From the NCBI GenBank assembly GCA_026419655.1, contig JANZZA010000288.1:1-16134 (forward strand): a stretch of DNA of 16,134 nucleotides, in the 5' to 3' direction. The translations under genes and the position numbers were made by a program. The notes beneath the pieces are model-generated. The model was not told where the DNA came from and did no database searches. It was given only the letters and a program-made list of their open reading frames with translations. This DNA is from Armatimonadota bacterium. GTDB taxonomy: Bacteria; Armatimonadota; Zipacnadia; Zipacnadales; FEN-943. This document shows, one piece after another, positions 6,403 to 12,606 of the stretch (positions are counted from its first letter, which is position 1; each line of letters begins with the position of its first letter).

Positions 6403-7395
6403 GTGAGTGAGGATAGGAACGAGGAATTGCAGCCTGAGCGCCCGCGGCGCCAGTACGACACAGGCCGGGACTGGGTGCCGGATTACATGCGCCGCTGTGG
6501 CGTCTGCGGCGTGGAAGAAGATGTGCTTGTGGTCACTGAGTGGACCCGCGGCCTGTGCAGACGCTGTCTCCCGCGCGCCGTCGAGAACCGTGTGCTTTCC
6601 GACATCCGCCGCCGGCAGATGATTGCACCCCGCGACAAGGTGGGCGTTGCAGTATCCGGCGGCAAGGACTCGGCAACCCTTCTTGCAGTGCTGGCGAATC
6701 TGCGCCGCCGCAAGCCCTTCACCCTGGCTGCCGTCCACGTAGACATGGGGTTGGGCGACTTCTCGCACCAGTCGCGGCAGGCCGTTGAGAATCTCTGCCG
6801 CCGCTATGCGATAAGGCTGATCGTCGAGCCGGTGGAGGAATACGGCGTGAGAGCTGAGCCAACCGGCCCGTGGCCTGTTTGTGCCGTGTGCGGGGGCCTA
6901 CGGCGAGCCATTTTCCCTCGCGTGGCCCGTCGCGAGAACTTTGACGTCTTCGCCACCGGCCACACTCTTGAGGACATGCTCCAGACCATGCTAAAGCAGC
7001 TAATGTCAGGCAAGGACTTCTGCCCTAAGCCTGTCCTGCCGGCCACGCCCTACGACCCCAAGAAGATAAAACCCCTGTATTTCGTCCCGGAGCGTGTGAC
7101 GGCAGCCTACGCCGATATTTGCGGCCTGGAATACGCCGCCGATACCTGTCCTCACTTCCCGCCCGACACACACCGCTTCAAGGATGTGTTCGAGCATCTG
7201 GAAAGGCTTGCGCCCATGGCGAAAATACAGGTGCTCACCAACCTGGGGCGGCTGATGAAAGCGCCACCGGTGGCCGAGCGCCCGTATGCCTGCGAGGACT
7301 GCGGCGAGGCCTCGCGGCGGCCCCTGTGCCCGCTGTGCATGCTCCGCAGAATCCAGGCCGGCGAGAATCTACAAGTCCCGGGCGAAGGCTTATAG
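6403..7395 (+). CDS. ttuA: tRNA 2-thiouridine synthase, TtuA/Ncs6 family
   Basis: Enzymes of this family (TtuA in Thermus, Ncs6/Ctu1 in eukaryotes and archaea) adenylate and thiolate a tRNA uridine, with sulfur from a ubiquitin-like carrier. From the GTG at 6403 (330 aa): N-terminal zinc site CGVC (32-35) with CRRC (52-55); PP-loop SGGKDS (85-90); the Fe-S cysteines C160 and C163 in VCAVCGGLRR plus C249 in TCPHF; and a C-terminal zinc site CEDC (297-300) with CPLC (309-312). All sites expected of an active 4Fe-4S enzyme are present. HTLED replaces the common HNLDD. The start is chosen for GAGGGAAG (6393-6400) just upstream; GTG 6358 and GTG 6367 are alternatives. Which uridine is modified (54 or 34) cannot be told. 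No sulfur carrier gene is nearby. Confidence 0.88.
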   Translation: MSEDRNEELQPERPRRQYDTGRDWVPDYMRRCGVCGVEEDVLVVTEWTRGLCRRCLPRAVENRVLSDIRRRQMIAPRDKVGVAVSGGKDSATLLAVLANLRRRKPFTLAAVHVDMGLGDFSHQSRQAVENLCRRYAIRLIVEPVEEYGVRAEPTGPWPVCAVCGGLRRAIFPRVARRENFDVFATGHTLEDMLQTMLKQLMSGKDFCPKPVLPATPYDPKKIKPLYFVPERVTAAYADICGLEYAADTCPHFPPDTHRFKDVFEHLERLAPMAKIQVLTNLGRLMKAPPVAERPYACEDCGEASRRPLCPLCMLRRIQAGENLQVPGEGL

Positions 7396-7410
7396 CGGCC
7401 CCGCACCCGG

Positions 7411-7497
7411 TTTTTCTGGGGCAAACCCTTTGGAAAGGGTTCTTCCCCAAGCCCTCCTCCCAAACTTTTTCGTGCTGCTTCCACCGCGCACGCCACT
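7411..7497 (+). repeat. Hairpin-family repeat, copy 3, downstream of ttuA
   Basis: GGGGCAAACCCTTT (7418-7431) pairs with AAAGGGTTCTTCCCC (7434-7448) around a GG loop, followed by CCTCCTCCCAAACTTTTTCG and GTGCTGCTTCCACC. The hairpin begins 23 bp after the ttuA stop and a T-run follows some 20 bp later, so it may serve as a terminator between convergent genes. Confidence 0.7.
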
Positions 7498-7604
7498 TGG
7501 GGCATGTGAGCCGCGAAATGGACAAAGACTGCTGCCAAAAGGCGGAGGTGCGCCATAAGGCAACGCCGCTGCAAAGACATCAGACTGCGGCAAACAACAC
7601 TACC

Positions 7605-9566
7605 CTACTGCCAGAACATGTAGCTGGGTACGTGGAGCGCGATGGAGACGATGTTGAGGATGCTGCCGACGACAAACTGGCCGAGGATGAGGCCGAGGAA
7701 AGCCGGCACGGCGCGCTGATAGGCCTTATAGCCGCCGTACTTGACGATCACGGTCTTGAACAGCCAGGCGATGAGCAGGGGCATCCAGACAAGGTTCATT
7801 TCCCAGTTGGAAGATATGGCAAAGCCCAGCGGGTGGAAGGGCCACCACATGAAGCGCATGCGCATGGTCTGCAGTCCCCAGCCGAAAAGGAAGCCAACGC
7901 CAATGGCCGCGAGTGCATACCAGTTTGTGCCCTGCGGCGCCTGGAGCCACGAGGCAAGCTTGTAGAAGGACTCCCCGCCAAACATCCGCCCCTTGGCCAG
8001 CGCGCCGAGGTTGTAGTACATGTGCAGAGATGTCCAGAAGGAAGCAATGATGGCGACCGCGGTGGTAATGGTAAGGGCCTGCCAGATGCCGCGATTGGTA
8101 GAGCCGACCGCTTCCTGCATCCGCATGGCCTCTAGCTGGTGAGGCATGGGATGGTTGCGGTAAGCGCGATTGAACCACCAGTACAGGGCCAGGACGATGA
8201 GGTCGCTGCGCGGGAAGTTGCGAGTGCCCAGGGCTGAAGTGAGTATCTGGTCTGGCCCGGTGAAGTGCAGGTCGTGGACGGGAGAGCCGAACTGCGCCCT
8301 CATGCGAGTAATGGCGGTGGCAAGGATGTAGTAGATTATGAAGAACAGCACAGATAGCCAAACTCGCAAGCCTGCCGCCGTACTGAACCCCACCAGGAAC
8401 AACGCGCCCGCCAGGATGCAGGCAGCGGCGGCGCGGTAGCTCATCGTCTCGTTGCGCTCCACAAGCCCGCCCGGCGCTCCCAGGATGCGGTTCCATACCC
8501 CGGTCAGGTATCCGCGGCCAAGAAGGATGGCATTCACCGCAAAGAGCATGTACGCGCCAAAGCACTGATAGTTGGTGAAGGGGAAGTCGCGGATTTGGTC
8601 CAGGCCAAAGGCCGCGCTCAGGACGAGCTCCGCTTTCCAGAATAGATAAAAGAACCAGCAGGAGAACAGAAAATCCCAGGGCATGAGAAAGCCCATGCCG
8701 ATGATGAACGGATAAAAGGAGCGCGGGAACCAGCCTACAGCAGTCCATGGGCGGCCCTTGAAATAAATACCCATATCGGCGTGCTCAATGGGAATGCGCG
8801 GCATGACGGGAAAATGGAAGGCGATGCTGTTGTAAGTGTCTATGCCGGCGGCGAGGGCGAAGCCTATCCAGAACATGCCCTGAGAGAAAATGCGTGGGCG
8901 AGGCTGGGAAAGCTCGACCGGCAGGGCCACCAGAGGACAGGCCAGGTGCTCTCCCTCAAGCCACTGGCGCCGGATGAGCACGTTTATGCCCAGCATCACC
9001 AGCAGCAGGGCGAAATAGAAAAGCCCCCACATCAGTACCGGCACAGCCCAGGCAGCTAACACTTCCGGTCGGTATAGCGTCTGGCCTCCCTCGTAAAAAC
9101 CGCGCAGTACGGACATGTCCGAGACTGTGAGCCACTTGGGAAGAAACGGATTGAAGAGCGTGTCCCATTTGTTCTCCGGGGTAGCCATCCAGAAAGACCA
9201 CGAGAAAATCGGCATGAGCACCTGGATGCCGTCGTGGCCGCAAACGCAAGAGGAAATGCACATCATGGAGTAGACCATCAGCAGCTCGGCAGGGGAAAGG
9301 ACGAAGCGAGGGGCCAGCCGCCGAAGCAGTTGGTTGAAGCCCGCCAGCACAAGCAGGATGAAAACGGCGTTGAAGAAAAGCGAGACGGTAGTCGGATGGG
9401 CCGAGTAGCGCATGATTTCCATCTGCTCGACCCAGTAGACGTTAGGGGGTATGAGGAGCAGGCCAATGAGGAGACTGCGCCACGTCAGCCCTGTGCGGTA
9501 GCGTGGCCCCGCAGCCGGCGCGGGTAAGGTGGCAGCTTCATGTTGTACAGCTTCACTAGCGTCCAT
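7605..9566 (-). CDS. Large polytopic membrane protein, DUF6785/DUF6784 type
   Basis: A 653-aa protein with roughly a dozen or more membrane segments from residue 29 to the C-terminus and no signal peptide; the first 27 residues are hydrophilic. The LLIPPNVYWVEQMEI segment after the first span, the SPAELLMVYSMMCISS region, and the C-terminal MRMRFMWWPFHPLGFAIS are the kind of sequence I associate with the DUF6785/DUF6784 membrane proteins of Planctomycetota, Armatimonadota and relatives. Function is unknown; a transporter or a processing enzyme for an extracellular polymer would both fit a polytopic protein, and neither is shown. The ATG at 9566 gives the expected N-terminus, but no strong ribosome-binding site precedes it. 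The gene converges with ttuA (stop codons 210 bp apart). Upstream are a 190-bp featureless stretch and the 14-bp tandem array. Confidence 0.8.
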   Translation of the reverse strand: MDASEAVQHEAATLPAPAAGPRYRTGLTWRSLLIGLLLIPPNVYWVEQMEIMRYSAHPTTVSLFFNAVFILLVLAGFNQLLRRLAPRFVLSPAELLMVYSMMCISSCVCGHDGIQVLMPIFSWSFWMATPENKWDTLFNPFLPKWLTVSDMSVLRGFYEGGQTLYRPEVLAAWAVPVLMWGLFYFALLLVMLGINVLIRRQWLEGEHLACPLVALPVELSQPRPRIFSQGMFWIGFALAAGIDTYNSIAFHFPVMPRIPIEHADMGIYFKGRPWTAVGWFPRSFYPFIIGMGFLMPWDFLFSCWFFYLFWKAELVLSAAFGLDQIRDFPFTNYQCFGAYMLFAVNAILLGRGYLTGVWNRILGAPGGLVERNETMSYRAAAACILAGALFLVGFSTAAGLRVWLSVLFFIIYYILATAITRMRAQFGSPVHDLHFTGPDQILTSALGTRNFPRSDLIVLALYWWFNRAYRNHPMPHQLEAMRMQEAVGSTNRGIWQALTITTAVAIIASFWTSLHMYYNLGALAKGRMFGGESFYKLASWLQAPQGTNWYALAAIGVGFLFGWGLQTMRMRFMWWPFHPLGFAISSNWEMNLVWMPLLIAWLFKTVIVKYGGYKAYQRAVPAFLGLILGQFVVGSILNIVSIALHVPSYMFWQ

Positions 9567-9756
9567 CGCTAAAGTCAGGTGGCCGGCCTTCCATGTGAGC
9601 AGACGTTTTGGGCCGCCGCCGGTCGCGTGTTTGTTTACGTCCCGTCACAGGCTGGACAGACAGGATTTCCGCACCGGCCTGCCCGTTCTTCCACTGCCGC
9701 CGCTTCACGAGGAAGCACAAAACTCCACTGCCTCCTGCTGGCGGTGCGTACCTAAG
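9567..9756. other. Upstream region of the membrane protein gene, no feature recognised
   Basis: Together with the adjacent tandem array this makes a 364-bp gap. I find no convincing promoter hexamer pair, riboswitch or RNA gene here. It should contain the promoter of the leftward membrane protein gene unless that gene is read through from the 218-aa gene. Confidence 0.4.
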
Positions 9757-9938
9757 CTATGGTCAATCCGCTACGGCTGGTCCTGCATGCTTAATCCGCA
9801 GTAGTCAATCAGGTACGGTTACTCCAGCAGGGTAAGCCCCGCACAGTTATTTCACTATGGTTAATCCGGCCCGGTTAATTCAGTATTGTTACTCCCGTAC
9901 CCTTAGTCCAGGACGGTTAATCCGGTGCCGTCAATCCT
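9757..9938. repeat. Degenerate 14-bp tandem repeat, 13 units
   Basis: Consensus on the + strand is GTACGGTTAATCCG. Units start at 9757, 9771 (15 bp), 9786 (13 bp), 9799, 9813, 9827, 9841, 9855, 9869, 9883, 9897, 9911 and 9925; the others are all 14 bp. Well-kept units are CTATGGTTAATCCG (9855) and GGACGGTTAATCCG (9911). The array sits between two leftward genes and its last unit covers the stop codon (TGA, 9933-9931) of the 218-aa gene. Read leftward the unit is CGGATTAACCGTAC. Confidence 0.85.
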
Positions 9939-10587
9939 TTTTCAGGCGGATCTCGAAAGACAAAATGCGGCAACGGCGCATATCAAACTCGACGGCTGCC
10001 CCAAGGTCTCGGCCGTCGGGACGCAGGCCGAAGCTGACAGTTGCGTGGTCGGCAGTAGCAGTCATGGCCTCAATCTTGTCCATTCGCACGGACTTAGGCA
10101 CGAGGTCCGGCCACAGCCGCGATAGGGCTCCGACACCATGGCAGATAATGCGCGCCAGGTTTTCGTCGGTGGCAGGAGGTGGCTCGCCAAGCAGCTTTTC
10201 GACTTGGGCACTAGTAGCTGGTCGGTAACGCCAGTCGCCGCCAGTGAGGCTGACCGCAAAGTGTGCCGGGGAGTGGATTGTGACCGTGCCTACCAGGCTA
10301 CCAGACGCGTCATAAAGGTCGGCCATGGGGCGGTCGGATACAGCTTGCTGGACGCGCTTGAGCCGTGCTTCGCGCAAGACGGGCACGTTACGGCTCAGTT
10401 CTGCCTGCGCCACTTTCACCGCAGACCTCTCCGCCGATGCCTGCCGCCCAAAGTAGGCTGCGGTGGCAATCCCGGCTATGATGACGATGGCCAGCAGCAC
10501 GGCGCCATAAAATCGGCGCACCATCGCCCGCGGCGACGGTATGGGCGGATTAGAGTAGTTGCGGTACAAACCCTGTTGGCGCTTCAT
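9931..10587 (-). CDS. Hypothetical single-span membrane protein
   Basis: 218 aa, not recognised. A basic, proline-containing N-terminus (MKRQQGLYRNYSNPPIPSPR) is followed by one hydrophobic span at about 27-46 and a soluble region expected outside the membrane. That region begins with a charged, helix-prone stretch (48-80). A small beta-rich part follows (DLYDASGSLVGTVTIHS, HFAVSLTGGDWRYRP), and the C-terminal part (MDKIEAMTATADHATVSFGL, then AVEFDMRRC) looks like another sheet. The start lies 22 bp after the stop of the glycosidase-like gene, so the two are probably one transcript. No catalytic motif is seen. The 14-bp tandem array overlaps its 3' end. Confidence 0.75.
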   Translation of the reverse strand: MKRQQGLYRNYSNPPIPSPRAMVRRFYGAVLLAIVIIAGIATAAYFGRQASAERSAVKVAQAELSRNVPVLREARLKRVQQAVSDRPMADLYDASGSLVGTVTIHSPAHFAVSLTGGDWRYRPATSAQVEKLLGEPPPATDENLARIICHGVGALSRLWPDLVPKSVRMDKIEAMTATADHATVSFGLRPDGRDLGAAVEFDMRRCRILSFEIRLKKD

Positions 10588-10609
10588 GGGCCATCTCTGG
10601 CCAAGCTAT

Positions 10610-12028
10610 CTAAAGCCGTCGCACCAGCGCACGGACGAGAACTGTAGTCCCCTTAGCTTCGAAACGCCATGTCTCGGCCATCAGGTCGTCCAGCGGGATG
10701 GAAACCACCAGGTCTTTCCCCGCGTCTTCCACTCTCGCCGACAAAGGCTCACCGTAACGGTCAAGGACCGAAACTTCTAACGTTAGGCTCGCCAGCCCGC
10801 GCAGGCGCAGCGTGAAAACCTTGCCGCGACCCAGCATTTCGGCGGACAAGTGGGCGGCGACCACCACGCTGTGCGGCGTCGCAAATCCCTCAGCGGACGG
10901 CTGCTCCTCGGTGAGAGTGAAGTCCAAGGCTGGGTCAGTGGTGAAATCCCGCCACGCTCGGACGGGCCCCGTCAGGATATTGGCCAGGGTGCGCAAACAC
11001 CGGCCATGGTCAGTTAATGGTTGGCCAGAGGTAAACTGGTCGGTCAGGGCCAGATCCGGTGGCCCGACAAAATGAAACCAGAACATCCGGAACCTGTCCT
11101 CGGTGTCGTATCCGTGCTTAAGCGCCCAGTAAAATACGCGGCAGTAAGTATTGATCAGGTACTCTTTCCAGTTAGTCCAGCCAACCTCGGTCTGCCAGAC
11201 GCCGTGACATTTGCCGCTCTTGACAAACCGCTCATAGCAGACCTCAAAGGCGGCGTTGGTCTGGTAGTGGAAGTCTATTATATCCGTCATGCGCCAGGCG
11301 TCATTGTACTCCAGCAGATCGCACAGCTCCTGCGGGCCTGCCGTGCAGGCCCATCCCCCGAAGACTACTTTACCGCCGTGGCTGCGTATAACCCTGGCCG
11401 CGGGCAGGTGAACTCTGTCAATGAAGTCCCGCCAGGTGCCCATGTACCAAGGCGGCGGCCAGTTGAACTCGTTCCATATCTGATAGTAGCGCACGTTGAA
11501 GGGCGGTGCGGAATATCGCCTGACCGTCAGGTCCACAAACCGCGTCCAGTCACTGACCTTTCGAAAACGTAGATTGGCCTCCGACCCTTCGAGAGCCTCA
11601 CCGCCAGCCAGAGGCAGTCCGCGAAAACGCACCGACCGGCTATTGCCCACCGCATCGAAAGGACCAACGCTTACCTGCCAGCGATGCCCTGCTTCTTCAA
11701 AGGCGTAATCTCCGTCCACCGCCGTCCAGGCCGGAGTATAGCCCACCATCAACACCACTGGCACACCAGCGTTTGCACACTCGAGCACGCGTGCGTCTAA
11801 GTCATCCCACTTCCACTCGCCGGGACCGGGCTGGACGGCCGGCCAGGAGGCATCTATGCGTGCCATGCCGAGGCCCAACTGGCGCCATAAATCGGGGCGG
11901 CTCAACCGCGCCGGCGATAGGTTGGCCCCGCTGAAGTCCGAAAACAAACCACCCGACTGCGCAGCTATTGGGGCAGTAGCTAGTATGCTCGCCGCAGCGA
12001 CTACAGCCAGATATAGGGCTGTGACCAT
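10610..12028 (-). CDS. Secreted glycoside hydrolase-like protein, clan GH-A (GH39/GH5-like)
   Basis: 472 aa with a signal peptide (hydrophobic core 3-20, likely cleavage near AAQSG). The TIM-barrel order of clan GH-A is visible: MARIDASWPAVQPGPGEWKW (55-74), VVLMVGYTPAW (91-101), YYQIWNEFNW (181-190) with N186-E187 as the likely acid/base pair, and VWQTEVGW (277-284) with E281 as the likely nucleophile on strand 7. Their spacing of 94 residues fits a retaining glycosidase such as a beta-xylosidase. Residues from about 360 onward form a beta-rich C-terminal domain. The substrate cannot be read from the sequence. Between 102 and 157 an insertion (DGDYAF...SEANLR) probably loops over the active site. 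First gene of a probable two-gene unit with the 218-aa protein. A TATAAT lies just upstream of the ATG. Confidence 0.82.
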   Translation of the reverse strand: MVTALYLAVVAAASILATAPIAAQSGGLFSDFSGANLSPARLSRPDLWRQLGLGMARIDASWPAVQPGPGEWKWDDLDARVLECANAGVPVVLMVGYTPAWTAVDGDYAFEEAGHRWQVSVGPFDAVGNSRSVRFRGLPLAGGEALEGSEANLRFRKVSDWTRFVDLTVRRYSAPPFNVRYYQIWNEFNWPPPWYMGTWRDFIDRVHLPAARVIRSHGGKVVFGGWACTAGPQELCDLLEYNDAWRMTDIIDFHYQTNAAFEVCYERFVKSGKCHGVWQTEVGWTNWKEYLINTYCRVFYWALKHGYDTEDRFRMFWFHFVGPPDLALTDQFTSGQPLTDHGRCLRTLANILTGPVRAWRDFTTDPALDFTLTEEQPSAEGFATPHSVVVAAHLSAEMLGRGKVFTLRLRGLASLTLEVSVLDRYGEPLSARVEDAGKDLVVSIPLDDLMAETWRFEAKGTTVLVRALVRRL

Positions 12029-12036
12029 ACCAGGCC

Positions 12037-12042
12037 ATTATA
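12037..12042 (-). promoter_or_regulatory. Candidate -10 box of the glycosidase gene
   Basis: Read leftward, a perfect TATAAT ends 8 bp before the ATG at 12028. With normal spacing, transcription would begin at or within a base or two of the start codon, implying a leaderless or nearly leaderless mRNA. The -35 region is weak (TTTCCT about 17 bp upstream). Confidence 0.35.
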
Positions 12043-12153
12043 GCGGCGATGGCAGGCTCAGGAAAACAGAGGCCAAGCTGGCGAAACTGTTCGGTTCTTT
12101 CGGGACTGTGGTTCAGGCCATCTCTATGTCGGCATCAAGACTTGCTCGCTGAG

Positions 12154-12240
12154 CCATTTTCTGGGGAAACCTTCCGGCAAAGGATTGTGCCTGTCCCCGC
12201 AACATTCTCTTGCTGTTTCTGCTGCGCGCACCTTTGGAGG
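12154..12240 (+). repeat. Hairpin-family repeat, copy 4
   Basis: CATTTTCTGGGGAAACCTTC, then TGTCCCCGCAACATTCTCTT and GCTGTTTCTGCTGCGCGCAC, follow the order of the copy at 7411-7497. It opens a composite array that runs to 12560 and fills most of the 578-bp gap between the glycosidase start and the MutL-family stop. I recognise nothing in 12043-12150. Confidence 0.6.
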
Positions 12241-12248
12241 CCCTTAAA

Positions 12249-12368
12249 TGACTGTTGCAAACGGTGGTGTTGGCTTATCCAGAGCGGAGAAAGTACACAG
12301 CGCTTTGCGCCCGACCCTTCATCTGCGAGAACCTCCAGGAGACGATGAAGAGATTTTGCAGCAGTCCC
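12249..12368 (+). repeat. ~120-bp inverted-repeat element, copy 4
   Basis: Left end GACTGTTGCAAACGG, right end GATTTTGCAGCAGTCC. The interior has GGTGTTGGCTTATCC and ACACAGCGCTTTGCGCCCGA, nearly identical to copies 3 and 7. Confidence 0.8.
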
Positions 12369-12439
12369 CTTTTTGGGGGGCGCTTCTCGGTATTCCCTCG
12401 GAGCCTTTTCCGTGCTGGCTCCCTCTTACGTGCCCTTGG
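12369..12439 (+). repeat. Hairpin-family repeat, copy 5 (linker between two elements)
   Basis: CCCTTTTTGGGGGG at the junction forms a short hairpin; CCTTTTCCGTGCTGGCTCCC and TGCCCTTGGG follow as in the copy at 7411. It directly joins two 120-bp elements in the same orientation. Confidence 0.55.
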
Positions 12440-12560
12440 GTGACTGTTGCAAAACCTGGTGTCGGCCTGTCCGGACGCAGGAAAGCGCGCGAGGCTGTGC
12501 AGCTGACCTTGTACCCGCCACTCCTCCTGGCGGCCGGCGAAGCTACTTTTGCAACAGTCT
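12440..12560 (+). repeat. ~120-bp inverted-repeat element, copy 5
   Basis: Left end GTGACTGTTGCAAAACC, right end CTTTTGCAACAGTC. The interior keeps GGTGTCGGCC, GACCTTGTACCCGCC and GCGGCCGGCGAAG but is more diverged than copy 4. The MutL-family gene ends 46 bp further on. Confidence 0.75.
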
Positions 12561-12606
12561 CTTGGAGGACCCCAGAAGAAGTCAACTCGCGCCCGGGGCA
12601 CGGCAG

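Noticed and set aside
7119..8135. Rightward 338-codon open frame
   Set aside because: It overlaps the ttuA 3' end, a hairpin repeat and the antisense of the membrane protein gene; no protein motif is seen.
7726..8748. Leftward 340-codon open frame
   Set aside because: Same strand but shifted frame inside the DUF6785-type gene; its His/Arg/Pro-rich translation is a shadow.
9757..9938. CRISPR array or plasmid-type origin iterons
   Set aside because: Units are contiguous 14-mers without spacers, and there is no replication initiator gene or AT-rich unwinding region nearby.
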